DNA of 64,000 bases from Bowdeniella nasicola (GCA_030537895.1 JAUNVA010000008.1:40704-104703), one strand, 5' to 3'. Positions 39,755 through 49,360 are shown, numbered from the stretch's first letter. A program made the numbers and translations. Notes: generated by a model not told the origin, from the sequence alone.

Positions 39755-39800
39755 GGTCAGGAGACGCGATGGCGGAGGCGGCGCGCCGCCTCGCTCAGCG

Positions 39801-40727
39801 CTAGGAGCGGGACTGCAGGATTTCGCGGGCGAGGTTCGCGGTCTCGGTCGGGGTCTTTCCGACCTTCACGCCGACGGCCTCAAGGGCCTCCTTCTTCGCC
39901 TGCGCGGTGCCCGAGGAGCCGGAGACGATGGCGCCGGCGTGGCCCATGGTTTTGCCCTCGGGGGCGGTGAAGCCGGCCACGTAGCCGACGACGGGCTTGG
40001 TGACGTTGTCCTTGATGTAGGCGGCCGCGCGTTCCTCGGCGTCGCCACCGATCTCCCCGATCATCACGATGAGTTCCGTATCGGGATCCTCCTGGAACGC
40101 CTTCAGGGCGTCGATGTGGATCGTGCCGATGACCGGGTCTCCCCCAATGCCGATGCAGGTGGTGAAGCCCTGGTCACGCAGCTCGTACATCATCTGGTAG
40201 GTCAGCGTGCCTGACTTCGAGACGAGCCCGATCTTGCCCGGTCCCGTGATGTCTGGCGGTGTGATGCCGACGTTTGACTTGCCGGGCGAAATGATGCCGG
40301 GGCAGTTCGGGCCGATGAGGCGCACCCCCTTGGACTGGGCGTAGGAGAAGAACTCGGAGGTGTCGGCGACGGGCACGCCCTCGGTGATGATCACGACGAG
40401 CGGCATCCCCGCATCGACGGCCTCGATGACGGCGGCCTTGGTGAACGCCGGGGGCACGAACACGACCGACACGTTCGCGCCGGTCGCCTCCTTCGCCTCC
40501 GCGACGGAGCCGTAAACCGGGATCTCAACCTCGCCGGCCTCGACCTGGTCGGCCATGGGGCCGGCGGGTTCCACCTCGAAGGTGACGGAGGTGCCGGCCT
40601 TACGAGGGTTCACGCCGCCCACGATGCGGGTGCCCGCGCCGAGCATGCGGCGCGTGTGCTTCTGGCCTTCGGACCCGGTCATGCCCTGGACGATGACCGT
40701 GGACTTGTCGTCAAGAAAGACGGACAT
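39801..40727 (-). CDS. sucD: Succinyl-CoA synthetase alpha subunit
   Basis: A 308-residue alpha subunit of succinate-CoA ligase. The N-terminal Rossmann domain binds CoA ([28 protein letters not shown]). The C-terminal domain carries the phosphorylated histidine in [37 protein letters not shown] is the family signature 1. Its length is slightly above the E. coli subunit. The gene starts 12 bases after sucC. Together they make succinyl-CoA or, in reverse, ATP/GTP and succinate. Confidence 0.95.
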   Translation of the reverse strand: MSVFLDDKSTVIVQGMTGSEGQKHTRRMLGAGTRIVGGVNPRKAGTSVTFEVEPAGPMADQVEAGEVEIPVYGSVAEAKEATGANVSVVFVPPAFTKAAVIEAVDAGMPLVVIITEGVPVADTSEFFSYAQSKGVRLIGPNCPGIISPGKSNVGITPPDITGPGKIGLVSKSGTLTYQMMYELRDQGFTTCIGIGGDPVIGTIHIDALKAFQEDPDTELIVMIGEIGGDAEERAAAYIKDNVTKPVVGYVAGFTAPEGKTMGHAGAIVSGSSGTAQAKKEALEAVGVKVGKTPTETANLAREILQSRS

Positions 40728-40739
40728 TGTTTCCCTTCC

Positions 40740-41903
40740 CTACTTCGCGGCCAGCTCGGCGGCCTTGGCCGCAGCGCCGTCCATCGTGTCTGCCATGGTC
40801 ACCAGCGGATGGTTGGCCTCGGAGAGGATCCGCCGGCCCTCCTCCACGTTGTTGCCGTCGAGTCGAACGACGAGCGGCTTGGAGGCCTGCTCACCCAGCA
40901 TGTCGAGTGCCTTCACGATGCCCTCGGCCACCGCGTCACAGGCGGTGATGCCGCCGAAGACGTTCACGAATACGGAACGGACCTGCTCGTCACCGAGGAT
41001 GACGTCCAGGCCGTTGGCCATGACCTCCGCGGACGCACCGCCGCCGATGTCCAGGAAGTTCGCGGGCTGCACGCCGAACTCCTCGCCTGCGTAGGCGACG
41101 ACGTCGAGTGTCGACATGACGAGGCCGGCGCCGTTACCGATGACACCCACCTGGCCGTCGAGCTTCACGTAGTTCAGGCCGAGCTCCTGGGCCTTGACCT
41201 CGAGCGGATCGGTGGCCGACTTGTCCTCCAGGTCGGCGTGCTCGGGGTGGCGGAAGCGGGCGTTGTCGTCCAGGCTCACCTTGCCGTCGAGGGCAATGAC
41301 CGCGCCGTCCTCCGTGGAGACTAACGGGTTGACCTCCACGAGCGTGGCGTCCTCTTCGCGGTAGACATTCCACAGTTTCTCGATGACCGCGGCGACCTTG
41401 GGCTTCAGTTCGTCGCTGAAGCCGGCCTCGTCCATGATCGTGTGAGCGGTGGCCTCATCGATGCCCACCATCGGATCGACGGGCACCTTTGCGAGAGCTT
41501 CGGGCCGCTCTGCCGCGAGCTGTTCGATTTCCATGCCGCCCTCGACGGAGCACATGGCAAGGTAGCGCCGTTCAGCGCGGTCCAACAGGACCGAAAAGTA
41601 GTATTCTTCGGCGATCTTTGCGCCTTCGGCGATCATCACGCGGTGCACGGTGTGCCCCTTGATGTCCATGCCGAGAATGGCTCGGGCCGCTTCTTCTGCC
41701 TCATCGGGTGAGTGGGCGAGTTTCACGCCGCCCGCCTTGCCGCGCCCGCCCGTCTTCACCTGAGCCTTGACGACGACGGTCCCGCCGCCCAGGTCTTCAG
41801 CGGCTTGACGAGCCTCCTCGGGCGTGGTCGCGACGATGCCCCGAAGCACCGGTACGCCATGCTTGTCGAAGAGATCCCGGGCCTGGTACTCAAAGAGATC
41901 CAC
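40740..41903 (-). CDS. sucC: Succinyl-CoA synthetase beta subunit
   Basis: A 387-residue beta subunit with an ATP-grasp domain. The N-terminus [19 protein letters not shown] is standard. [20 protein letters not shown] holds the nucleotide-binding lysine region. [12 protein letters not shown] carries metal-binding residues. [13 protein letters not shown] and [17 protein letters not shown] form the C-terminal active-site domain. The start is GTG at 41903, giving the expected N-terminus; frames further upstream are not supported. A 20-bp palindrome lies about 30 bases upstream of the start, so regulated transcription is likely. Confidence 0.95.
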   Translation of the reverse strand: MDLFEYQARDLFDKHGVPVLRGIVATTPEEARQAAEDLGGGTVVVKAQVKTGGRGKAGGVKLAHSPDEAEEAARAILGMDIKGHTVHRVMIAEGAKIAEEYYFSVLLDRAERRYLAMCSVEGGMEIEQLAAERPEALAKVPVDPMVGIDEATAHTIMDEAGFSDELKPKVAAVIEKLWNVYREEDATLVEVNPLVSTEDGAVIALDGKVSLDDNARFRHPEHADLEDKSATDPLEVKAQELGLNYVKLDGQVGVIGNGAGLVMSTLDVVAYAGEEFGVQPANFLDIGGGASAEVMANGLDVILGDEQVRSVFVNVFGGITACDAVAEGIVKALDMLGEQASKPLVVRLDGNNVEEGRRILSEANHPLVTMADTMDGAAAKAAELAAK

Positions 41904-41933
41904 GCTTCCAGTGTCCTTCCGTTCGGATCGAGA

Positions 41934-41967
41934 ATGTCTCGGCATCGAGACATCTGAGACCAGCCTA
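41934..41967 (-). promoter_or_regulatory. Palindromic operator candidate and -10 upstream of sucCD
   Basis: ATGTCTCGGCATCGAGACAT at 41934-41953 is an 8-bp perfect inverted repeat with a 4-base centre. A -10-like TAGGCT (minus strand, 41962-41967) lies eight bases upstream of it in the direction of transcription. A repressor bound there would cover the transcription start. The cognate regulator is not identifiable from this window. Confidence 0.5.
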
Positions 41968-42033
41968 ACGCGCCCACTAAGCGCTGTGCGAGGCTTCGTT
42001 CCGCGGGAGCACGCCCGCCCGTGCCGGCGCCGC

Positions 42034-44130
42034 TTAGCGGGCAGCCGACGTGCGCGCGGCGAGGTCGGCGAACGTGTCCTTGATCGTGTCGGCAAACAGG
42101 TGCGCTCCCGTGATGCCGGGGTGCACGCCGTCGGATTGCAGGAGCGAACGCTGCGCGTCAATCTCCTCGTGCCAGGGCGCCACCGCACAGTTCGCGTACT
42201 CGCTACACACGGCCGCGAAGTCCTCGTTCACCGCGGGGATCCAGGTGGACTTCCCGTACAGATTCACAACGACGACGAGCCGGTCGGTGCCGAGCGCGTC
42301 CAGGGCGTCCCTCAGGAGGGCCGGGTCGGGCAGGCCACCGTTCGTGCCGAGCGCGATCACGACCGCCCGCCGGACCTGACCGGCATCGAGTGCTGAGCGG
42401 ATATGCTGCAGCCCTTCGGGCCACTGCCGATTGGACTTCGCGTCCACGCTGATCCCCGGGAAGCGATCCTCTAGGGCATGGATGGAGGTCACGAGCATCG
42501 AATCGCCGAAGGCGGAGATCTCCTCGCCTGCGGGGACAGAGGTGTCCAGCGTGGCGGACACGATCCTCGTGTCGCCCGCGCCCGCACCGTCGTCATGCAC
42601 GCCGTTGTCGGTGCCCGCGCTGCTGGCCGTCGGGCTCGGGGTGGCCTCGGGCGACACCGTCGCCTCCGCCTCGGGGGATTGTGTCTCCGCGCTGTCGCGC
42701 GACTGCTCGGCGACGGCGTCGAGGTGTTCCTGACCCGCCTCAATCTGCAGCTGCGTTTCCGATTTTTCCGGGGCGAGCGCGATGGCGACGGGGGTGACGA
42801 CCGCGCAGGCTGCCGCCGTCGCCGCGACGGCCTTCGCCCGCCAATCTGGGCCCCGTACGGCCCGCAGTGCGCGGCGGGCACAGACGACGAACCCGTCACG
42901 CCGCACCGGCGTCTCCAGGTAGCGGTAGGAGGTGGCCGCGATCGTCAAGATAAGCGCGAGCGCAACGCCGCGCAGGATCCACCAGGCACCCGAATCAGGC
43001 GCGAGCGCGGCGGTGCGGGCCTCAATGATGAGGATGATCGGCCAATGCCACAGGTAGATGCCGTAGGAACGTTCCCCGATCCACCGCACCGGCGCGGATT
43101 GCGCGAGCCCCGTCAACGGGTGCGGCCCGGTGATGAGGCCGGCGATAAGAATGGCGGTGGCGAGGCAGGCCAGGAAGAGCCCCCCACGGAACGTGAGGAC
43201 GGAATCCTCACTGAGAGTCGCCATGAGGCCAAAGAGCACCCCCAGGCTCACCATTGAGGCGGGTACCCGCCAGCGGTGCCAGATGGGGCCGTCAAGCACG
43301 GAGCGGCGCGACCACAGGAAGGCGAGCGCGACGCCTAGGGCAAGTCCGAACAGGTGGGTGTCGGTGCCGTAGTAGGCGCGCGTGGCATCCTCCCCGGGAG
43401 TGACGACGAGGCCCATCCACACGGCCGAGACCGCTGCGACGCCCAGGGCGAGACGCACCCGGGTCTCCGTGCTCTTCGTGGCGGCCAGGAGGATCGCGAG
43501 CAGGATCGGCCAGAACAGGTAGAACTGTTCCTCCACGGCGAGCGACCAAAAGTTCATGAACAGCTGCGGAGAGGTTCCCGCGAAGTATGACGTGCCCGCG
43601 ACGATCTCGACCCAGTTGTTCGAAAACGTGAGCGCCCCGAGCGCCTGGCGGCCGATTCCGACGAGGAGGTCGCCGCCCACGATGAAGGCGGCCGTCACCG
43701 AGACCAGAACGCAGGAGACGAGGGCCGGCAGCAGGCGGCGGGCCCTCCGCAGCCAGAAGCCCTTGAGATCAATCACCCCGGAGGCGTGTACCTCCCGCAA
43801 GAGGAGTGTCGTGATGAGGAACCCGGAGACGACGAAGAAGACGTCAACACCGATAAACCCGCCCGTGAGTGTGGCCGGCCGCAGGTGGTAAATGAGGACC
43901 GAGACGATCGCGAGAGCGCGCAGCCCATCGAGCCCGGGAATGATTTTTGGCCGGTCAGCGGGCGTGAGTGGCCCGCGGGTCGGCTGGTAGGTGGGACGTG
44001 CGGCCTTTGCCCGCACACCGGTGGTGTGGGTGGCGGCACGCGCCGCCGATTGCGCCCGGCCACTCATGCCAGGACGCACGTCTGCGCGCCGGTTGCGCGC
44101 CGGCCGAGTCGGCCGCATACGGGTACCCAT
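42034..44130 (-). CDS. OafA/YrhL-type membrane acyltransferase with C-terminal SGNH domain
   Basis: A 698-residue membrane protein. After a basic N-terminus (~60 residues), an acyltransferase-3 domain of about ten helices begins at [19 protein letters not shown], whose His is essential in the family; [17 protein letters not shown] and [16 protein letters not shown] follow. A helix near 440 leads to a Ser/Thr/Glu/Pro-rich linker and then an extracellular SGNH esterase-like domain: [15 protein letters not shown] (block I Ser), LGTNGGLPD (block III) and [10 protein letters not shown] (block V Asp-His). This architecture is that of cell-wall or polysaccharide O-acetyltransferases. It lies between pcrA and sucC, which are adjacent in some other actinobacteria. 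Confidence 0.87.
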   Translation of the reverse strand: MGTRMRPTRPARNRRADVRPGMSGRAQSAARAATHTTGVRAKAARPTYQPTRGPLTPADRPKIIPGLDGLRALAIVSVLIYHLRPATLTGGFIGVDVFFVVSGFLITTLLLREVHASGVIDLKGFWLRRARRLLPALVSCVLVSVTAAFIVGGDLLVGIGRQALGALTFSNNWVEIVAGTSYFAGTSPQLFMNFWSLAVEEQFYLFWPILLAILLAATKSTETRVRLALGVAAVSAVWMGLVVTPGEDATRAYYGTDTHLFGLALGVALAFLWSRRSVLDGPIWHRWRVPASMVSLGVLFGLMATLSEDSVLTFRGGLFLACLATAILIAGLITGPHPLTGLAQSAPVRWIGERSYGIYLWHWPIILIIEARTAALAPDSGAWWILRGVALALILTIAATSYRYLETPVRRDGFVVCARRALRAVRGPDWRAKAVAATAAACAVVTPVAIALAPEKSETQLQIEAGQEHLDAVAEQSRDSAETQSPEAEATVSPEATPSPTASSAGTDNGVHDDGAGAGDTRIVSATLDTSVPAGEEISAFGDSMLVTSIHALEDRFPGISVDAKSNRQWPEGLQHIRSALDAGQVRRAVVIALGTNGGLPDPALLRDALDALGTDRLVVVVNLYGKSTWIPAVNEDFAAVCSEYANCAVAPWHEEIDAQRSLLQSDGVHPGITGAHLFADTIKDTFADLAARTSAAR

Positions 44131-44186
44131 ACTGACAGGTTAAAGTGCAGCTTGAATGTTTCCGCGCGCGGCGCGCCGGCACGTGG

Positions 44187-46622
44187 TTAACCGGGCACGT
44201 CAATCTTGTGCAGGGGCGCGAAGCGGAGCATGAGCTTCTTGGCGCTGCCCTCACCAAAGTCGACGTGCGCGACGGCGCGTCGGCCGGCTCCCGTCACCTC
44301 GAGCACCGTGCCGAGGCCGTAGCTGTCGTGCAGTACCCGGTCTCCAGGCGCGAGTGCCGGGATCGCGTCCTCTGCTTTTTCTGCCGGGCGTCCAGCCCCC
44401 GGCCGCGCCACGTATCGGCGCGTGGAGACCTTCGGACGGTAGCCCGACCCGAAGGCCGCCCCGTCCTCACGGCGCCTCCCCCAGCCGGTCTCAAAGGGAG
44501 CCGAGCTCTCCCGGGCGGGTGAGAGGGCCCGAAGCTCCTCTGCGGGAGCAAGTTCACGACGCCAGTCCATGACCTCCTCAGGAATTGCCGCGAGGAAGCG
44601 TGAAGGTGGTAGCTCTTGAGGCATCCCCCATGCGGAGCGCACGGCAGCGCGGGTGACATAGAGCCGCTGCCGAGCCCGGGTAAGCGCGACGTAGGCGAGG
44701 CGCCGTTCTTCAGCGAGCTGCGTGGCGTCGTCGACGGAACGGGCGTGTGGGAAGGTGCCGTCCTCCATCCCAGAGGCGAACACCACCGGGAACTCGAGGC
44801 CCTTCGCGGTATGCACCGTCATGAGGGTGATCTGGCCGGCCGCCCCCTCGGGAATCGAGTCGGAGTCGGCGACGAGCGCGACCCTTTCGAGGAAGTCTCC
44901 GAGGTTTCCTTCCGGTTGGGAGGCAGCGAACTCGGCGGCGACGGCGTGCAGTTCAGCAAGGTTTTCGACGCGCGTCTCATCTTGGGGATCGTCCGATGCC
45001 CGCAGGGTCGCGACATAGCCGGAGCGGTCGAGGATTGCGTCCAGGATGTCGGCTGGGGTGGCGTCCTTCGCGAAGTCGCGTACCTCCGCGAGCATGAGGG
45101 CGAAGTCGGTGAGCGCGTTCTTGGTGCGCGCCGCGAGACCGTCGATCTCGCCGTCGGCCGCCGCCTGGATCGCGGCCCCAAAAGAGACGTCGTGATCGGC
45201 AGCCCAGGTCGCGAGCGTCGCCTCGGCCTTGGCGCCGAGTCCACGACGTGGCGTGTTGAAGATGCGCCGCATCGAGACCGAGTCATCAGGGTTGGCGACC
45301 ACCCGCAGGTAGGCGAGGGCGTCTTTGATCTCCTTGCGCTCGTAGAAGCGCGTGCCGCCGACCACCCGGTAGGGCAGGCCCGTGCGGATCAAGATCTCTT
45401 CGAGGGCACGCGACTGTGCGTTGGTCCGGTAGAAGATGGCGATCTCGCCGGGCGTCGCCGCCCCGGACTCCTGCAGAGTGTCGATTTCCCCGGCGATAAA
45501 TGCCGCCTCGTCGTGTTCGGAATCCGCCGCATAGCCGACGACTTTGGGCCCATCGCCGCTGTCCGTCCACAGCCGCTTTGGGCGCCTGCCCGGATTCGCG
45601 GAAATCACCGCGTTCGCGGCGCTCAAGATGTTTTGGGTCGAGCGGTAGTTCTGTTCGAGCACCACCGTGTGCGCCTGGGGGTAGTCCTGTTCGAACTCCT
45701 CGATGTTACGGATCGTCGCGCCCCGGAAAGCGTAGATCGACTGATCCGAGTCCCCGACGACGGTGAGTTCCGCGGGCTCGACGCCCGCACTGTCCTCATC
45801 CTCACCCACGAGGGCGCGCACCAGCATGTACTGGGCATGGTTCGTGTCCTGATACTCATCAACCAGCACGTGGCGGAAGCGACGCCGATAGGTGCGGGCT
45901 ACCTGCGGGTGGTTCTGGAGGAGTTCGACCGTACGCATGATGAGGTCGTCGAAATCCATCGCATGGGCCTGGCGCAGGGCTGCATCGTAGAGCCGGTAGG
46001 CCTGCGCGAGCGTCTTGTCAAAGTCGGTGCGAGCCGCGTCGGCGGCCTCGCTCGGGGTGACGAGTTCGTTCTTGAAGTCGGAGACGCGCCGCGAAAAGAG
46101 CTTCGGGTTGTACTGCTTGGGATCGAGATTCATCCGCTTGCAGGTAAGCGCCATGAGGCGCTGCGCATCTTGCATGTCGTAAACCGAGAAGGTGGAGCGC
46201 ACCCCAAGGGCGTCGTGTTCGCGCCGCAGGATCCGCACGCACGCCGAGTGGAAGGTGGACACCCACATCGCGCGGGCGGGTGCGCCCACGAGCGAACGCA
46301 CCCGTTCGCGCATCTCCGCGGCCGCCTTATTCGTGAAGGTGATCGCGATGACCTGGTCGGCACGCACACGCCCGGTCGCGAGTGCGTAGGCGATGCGGTG
46401 CGTGAGCACCTTCGTCTTGCCCGATCCCGCGCCGGCGACGACGAGCAGTGGGCTCCCCTCGTGGGTGACCGCTTCGCGCTGCTGGGGATTCAGTCCCGCG
46501 AGGAGCTCGGCGGGGTCGCTCACCCCCACCTGGGTGGACGCCTCGTCCTGCCAGTAGGCGGCAGCGGGCAACGGCACGGTGCCGTGGGCGGCGGCGGAGA
46601 GTTGATCAAACAGAGAGTCCAT
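44187..46622 (-). CDS. pcrA: ATP-dependent DNA helicase PcrA/UvrD
   Basis: An 811-residue superfamily 1A 3'-5' helicase. Motif I Walker A is VVAGAGSGKTKVLTHRI, after the Q-motif LNPQQREAVTH. Motif Ia is ITFTNKAAAEMRERV, motif II VLVDEYQDTNHAQY, motif III VGDSDQSIYAFRGA, motif IV LEQNYRSTQNIL, motif V MTVHTAKGLEFPVVF and motif VI LAYVALTRARQRLYV. The C-terminal ~70 residues form the Tudor-like domain (PGDRVLHDSYGLGTVLEV) that binds RNA polymerase in PcrA/UvrD1. It acts in nucleotide excision repair and replication. The matching mycobacterial gene is uvrD1, next to sucCD. Confidence 0.95.
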   Translation of the reverse strand: MDSLFDQLSAAAHGTVPLPAAAYWQDEASTQVGVSDPAELLAGLNPQQREAVTHEGSPLLVVAGAGSGKTKVLTHRIAYALATGRVRADQVIAITFTNKAAAEMRERVRSLVGAPARAMWVSTFHSACVRILRREHDALGVRSTFSVYDMQDAQRLMALTCKRMNLDPKQYNPKLFSRRVSDFKNELVTPSEAADAARTDFDKTLAQAYRLYDAALRQAHAMDFDDLIMRTVELLQNHPQVARTYRRRFRHVLVDEYQDTNHAQYMLVRALVGEDEDSAGVEPAELTVVGDSDQSIYAFRGATIRNIEEFEQDYPQAHTVVLEQNYRSTQNILSAANAVISANPGRRPKRLWTDSGDGPKVVGYAADSEHDEAAFIAGEIDTLQESGAATPGEIAIFYRTNAQSRALEEILIRTGLPYRVVGGTRFYERKEIKDALAYLRVVANPDDSVSMRRIFNTPRRGLGAKAEATLATWAADHDVSFGAAIQAAADGEIDGLAARTKNALTDFALMLAEVRDFAKDATPADILDAILDRSGYVATLRASDDPQDETRVENLAELHAVAAEFAASQPEGNLGDFLERVALVADSDSIPEGAAGQITLMTVHTAKGLEFPVVFASGMEDGTFPHARSVDDATQLAEERRLAYVALTRARQRLYVTRAAVRSAWGMPQELPPSRFLAAIPEEVMDWRRELAPAEELRALSPARESSAPFETGWGRRREDGAAFGSGYRPKVSTRRYVARPGAGRPAEKAEDAIPALAPGDRVLHDSYGLGTVLEVTGAGRRAVAHVDFGEGSAKKLMLRFAPLHKIDVPG

Positions 46623-46669
46623 GGCTCCCCCAGTCTACGGGCGGGACCGCCCGCGTCCCGGCGGGCGCT

Positions 46670-46921
46670 TCACACGAGCCGCAGCGCGACCAGCACCCAG
46701 GCGCTGAACAGCCCGAGGCCGGCGACGATTTCCAGGAGAATCGCCCACCCCACCGTACGCACGGCGACGCCGGCCAGGAGCTGGCCGGCTCACCCGCCGG
46801 TGATGCCACCCCAGACGGTCACCGACCCGGCGACGAGAAGCAACCCGGGATAGACCTGGATGATGGACCCGAGGATGCCGACCAGGCAGCCGAGCGCGAC
46901 GAGGATCGTGAGAACGTCCAA
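46670..46921 (-). pseudogene. Small two-to-three-helix membrane protein gene with an in-frame TGA
   Basis: The only recognisable coding signal in the 355 bases between pcrA and the next gene. From a TTG at 46919-46921, with AGGAGG at 46933-46938, the minus strand reads LDVLTILVALGCLVGILGS, then IQVYPGLLLVAGSVTVWGG, ITGG and TGA (46790-46792, codon 44). The frame continues AGQLLAGVAVRTVGWAILLE, ending LVALRLV-stop at 46670. Both halves are strongly hydrophobic and in one frame, so a TGG (Trp) to TGA change is likely. The first half resembles DUF456 proteins (PGLLLV after a glycine helix), tentatively. A real stop, or two unrelated short frames, is the alternative. Confidence 0.5.
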
Positions 46922-46977
46922 GAGCGGAGCGACCTCCTGAGCGGTCGGCGAGGGGGACGGGTTCGGGACCGGCGGGT

Positions 46978-47343
46978 CTAGAAAAGGATGGCGACGGCCA
47001 CGTTCACCCCGGTGAGGGCGGCGACCACAGTGAGGTCGCGCCGCGCGCCAGGCTGTTCACGGTGATCCTCGGCCCGCCACGCGAAGAACGCGACGGCGAG
47101 GGCGATCAGGAGCTTGATCCCGACCTTCATGTGATTCACCGCCATCGTGGGGGCGAATTCCATGAGGAGCACGAGAAGGATGCCGAAGCCGAGCGCGCCA
47201 AGCGCGCCGTGCACGAGCCCCTTGGGGACACGCTTCAAGCTGAGCCCCGCGAGTGCGGCGCCGAACACGAAGGCCATCGACAGGAGGTGGCCGATCAGCA
47301 GGATCAGGCGTGCGGTCTCGGCAAGCGTGGGAAGATTCATCAT
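46978..47343 (-). CDS. Small integral membrane protein (four helices)
   Basis: A 121-residue membrane protein with four hydrophobic helices: LILLIGHLLSMAFVFGAALAG, LGALGFGILLVLLMEFAP, VGIKLLIALAVAFFAW and LTVVAALTGVNVAVAILF (some given shortened). HMKVGIKLL and the early GHLLSMAF histidine are the most conserved-looking spots, as in small heme- or copper-linked actinobacterial membrane proteins; the function is not known. The ATG at 47343 is chosen because TATCAT lies six bases upstream, giving a probable leaderless transcript; a GTG two codons earlier is possible. It is followed by the TGA-broken gene and pcrA. Confidence 0.7.
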   Translation of the reverse strand: MMNLPTLAETARLILLIGHLLSMAFVFGAALAGLSLKRVPKGLVHGALGALGFGILLVLLMEFAPTMAVNHMKVGIKLLIALAVAFFAWRAEDHREQPGARRDLTVVAALTGVNVAVAILF

Positions 47344-47349
47344 GCGCAC

Positions 47350-47355
47350 ATGATA
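47350..47355 (-). promoter_or_regulatory. -10 element for the four-helix membrane protein (leaderless)
   Basis: TATCAT on the minus strand, six bases before the ATG at 47343. Transcription starting seven bases downstream of the hexamer would begin at the A of the start codon. No convincing -35. Confidence 0.4.
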
Positions 47356-47384
47356 GGCCGGGCCACCGGCAGGGGAGTGATCTC

Positions 47385-48044
47385 CTAATCGATACCACGC
47401 GCCGCCGCCCAGCGCGAGAGCTCGTAGCGGTTGGACAGCTGCAGTTTGCGCAGCACTGCAGAGACGTGGCTCTCCACGGTCTTGATCGAGATGAACAGCT
47501 CGGCCGCCACTTCCTTGTAGGTGAAGCCGCGCGCGATAAGCCGCATGACTTCCTGTTCCCGGGCGGAGAGCCGGTCGAGTTCCTCATCGCGTTGGGCGAT
47601 GTCCTCACTCGCGGTCCCAAAGGCATCGAGCACGAAACCGGCGAGCCGCGGGGAGAAGGCGGCGTCTCCGGCATCGACCCGGTCGATGGCCTCGAGCAGT
47701 TCGGTCGCGGAGACCGCCTTCGTGACGTAGCCGCGGGCGCCCGCCCGGATGACCGCGACGACGTCCTCGGCGGCATCGGAGACGGACAGGGCGAGGAAAC
47801 GCGGCGCGCAATCGCCAAGTTCGGCGCGTACCGTGCGTGCCACTTCGGCTCCGCCACCGCCGGAGCCGCCGGGCAGGTGGACGTCAAGCAGGACGACGTC
47901 GCACGGGGTGGAGGTGAGCACCGCGATGGCCTCGTCCACGGTGCCGGCTTCAGCGACGAATTCGAGGCTGGGGCGCAGCTGCGTGAGCTGGGCAGTCACC
48001 CCGGCCCGGACCATGGCGTGGTCGTCCACGATGATGAGTTTCAC
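47385..48044 (-). CDS. NarL/LuxR-type response regulator
   Basis: A 219-residue response regulator. The receiver domain (1 to about 125) has the acidic pair in IIVDDHAMVRAG, the phosphoacceptor Asp54 in VVLLDVHLPGG, Ser/Thr in ALSVSD and the lysine in GYVTKAVS. The LuxR-type helix-turn-helix (about 155-215) reads LSAREQEVMRLIARGFTYKE and ISIKTVESHVSAVLRKL. It is translated from the same message as the PspC-kinase; start and stop overlap as ATGA. The likely targets are direct repeats in the nearby divergent PspC promoter. Confidence 0.92.
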   Translation of the reverse strand: MKLIIVDDHAMVRAGVTAQLTQLRPSLEFVAEAGTVDEAIAVLTSTPCDVVLLDVHLPGGSGGGGAEVARTVRAELGDCAPRFLALSVSDAAEDVVAVIRAGARGYVTKAVSATELLEAIDRVDAGDAAFSPRLAGFVLDAFGTASEDIAQRDEELDRLSAREQEVMRLIARGFTYKEVAAELFISIKTVESHVSAVLRKLQLSNRYELSRWAAARGID

Positions 48045-49360
48045 TGCTCGTCCTCCTCATGTGGCAGGGATTGGGGGGTGGTTCGGCCTCCACTCAGCGT
48101 ATCGCTCACGCTGGCGCCCGCGAGCGCCAGATGTACCTCGGTGCCCCCGGTCGGCAGGGGCGTGCGGATCTCGGCGGTTCCACCGGCGCGGCGCATCCGT
48201 TCGCGAATGGAGCGGCGGATCCCGCCCCGATCGGCTCCGATGGCCTCAAGATCGAAGCCGGGGCCGCGGTCGCGCACCCACACTTCCACGGACGTGGGGC
48301 GCAGTTCCGCGTACAGGGAGATGGGGCCGTCGCCGCCGTGTTTACAGGCGTTGGTGAGCGCCTCGCCGACGGCCTGGGTAAGTGATCGCACGGGTGCGCT
48401 CGGCGGGCAGTCCCCCGTGACGACGACGTCGATGGGGTGACGGTGGAGTTCCTCGATGTCGGAGGCGATGTCGGTCAGCAGCTCGGCGGTGGAGGACCCC
48501 TCCTCGGGGCGGTCCGCATACAGGTAGCGGCGCAGGTCGCGTTCCTGGGCGCGGGCGAGCGCGGCGACGGCGTCGGGCTCGCCCGCGCGCGACCGGATAA
48601 GGGCGAGCGTCTGGAGGACCGAGTCGTGCAGGTGGGCGGCGATGTCCGCCCGTTCCGATTCGCGGATCCGCTCCTCCCGGGCTTCGGCGAGGCGGGTGCG
48701 TTCCCGAATGGCGAAGGGCGCGATGACAACCCCGACGGCGAGGAGCACGGCCCCGCTCGCGAACAGGCCCCGCACCACCTCGCCGGGGGTCGCGCCCCGC
48801 GAGACGAAGAGGACGGTGCCGAGGATGACGGCTCCAAGGCCCGCGACGAGCGCGCTGAGCGTGGGCTTGGCGTCGTCGGCCGTGAAGGACCAGATGATGG
48901 CGGCCCCGGCCACGAGGAGCAGGAGCGGGACCAGGCCGCCGAAAGCGTAGGCGTTCCCCCCGAGCATCCATCCCAGGATCACCACGGCCATGGCGAGGAA
49001 CACCCCTGACAGGGCCAACTGACCCGTCATGACGCGTGTGCCTTCCGGGGAACGCAGTCGCGGTGCGAGACGGCTGCGCTCGACCGGACCGTCCCCCACG
49101 GCGCGGGGCATCGAGACGAGGCACACGAGGTAGAGAAGGACACCGAGCCCGAACGCTGGGATCGCGAGAAGGAAGCCGAGCCGCCAGACCCACACCGGCC
49201 CGCCCAGATGTTCCGCCCAGCCGCGGCATACCCCGGCGACCACGCGCGGCTTGCGCCTGGCGAGGGGAGGACGCTCGCGGGCCCACGGCGCGCGGAGCTC
49301 ACGTGGGTCGAGGGGAGGCGCCTCACGGGGGCCGTCGGATGTCGGTGTCGGGATGCTCAC
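48041..49360 (-). CDS. PspC-domain sensor histidine kinase
   Basis: A 439-residue membrane kinase. A PspC domain comes first (about 35-87: RKPRVVAGVCRGWAEHLG, then a helix GFLLAIPAFGLGVLLYLVC). Four more membrane helices follow between 112 and 217. The HisKA_3 dimerisation region has the phosphoacceptor His245 in ADIAAHLHDSVLQTLALI. The HATPase region contains VGEALTNACKHGG (N-box) and VRDRGPGFDLEAIGADRGG (G boxes). The start is GTG at 49360. With its overlapping response regulator and the divergent PspC protein it forms a cell-envelope stress module of the kind known in actinobacteria. The signal is unknown. Confidence 0.9.
   Translation of the reverse strand: MSIPTPTSDGPREAPPLDPRELRAPWARERPPLARRKPRVVAGVCRGWAEHLGGPVWVWRLGFLLAIPAFGLGVLLYLVCLVSMPRAVGDGPVERSRLAPRLRSPEGTRVMTGQLALSGVFLAMAVVILGWMLGGNAYAFGGLVPLLLLVAGAAIIWSFTADDAKPTLSALVAGLGAVILGTVLFVSRGATPGEVVRGLFASGAVLLAVGVVIAPFAIRERTRLAEAREERIRESERADIAAHLHDSVLQTLALIRSRAGEPDAVAALARAQERDLRRYLYADRPEEGSSTAELLTDIASDIEELHRHPIDVVVTGDCPPSAPVRSLTQAVGEALTNACKHGGDGPISLYAELRPTSVEVWVRDRGPGFDLEAIGADRGGIRRSIRERMRRAGGTAEIRTPLPTGGTEVHLALAGASVSDTLSGGRTTPQSLPHEEDEQ

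Noticed and set aside
46790..46792. TGA as a selenocysteine codon
   Set aside because: No selenoprotein family fits, the neighbouring residues are plain membrane helix, and no SECIS-like hairpin is evident after it. A Trp-to-stop change is simpler.
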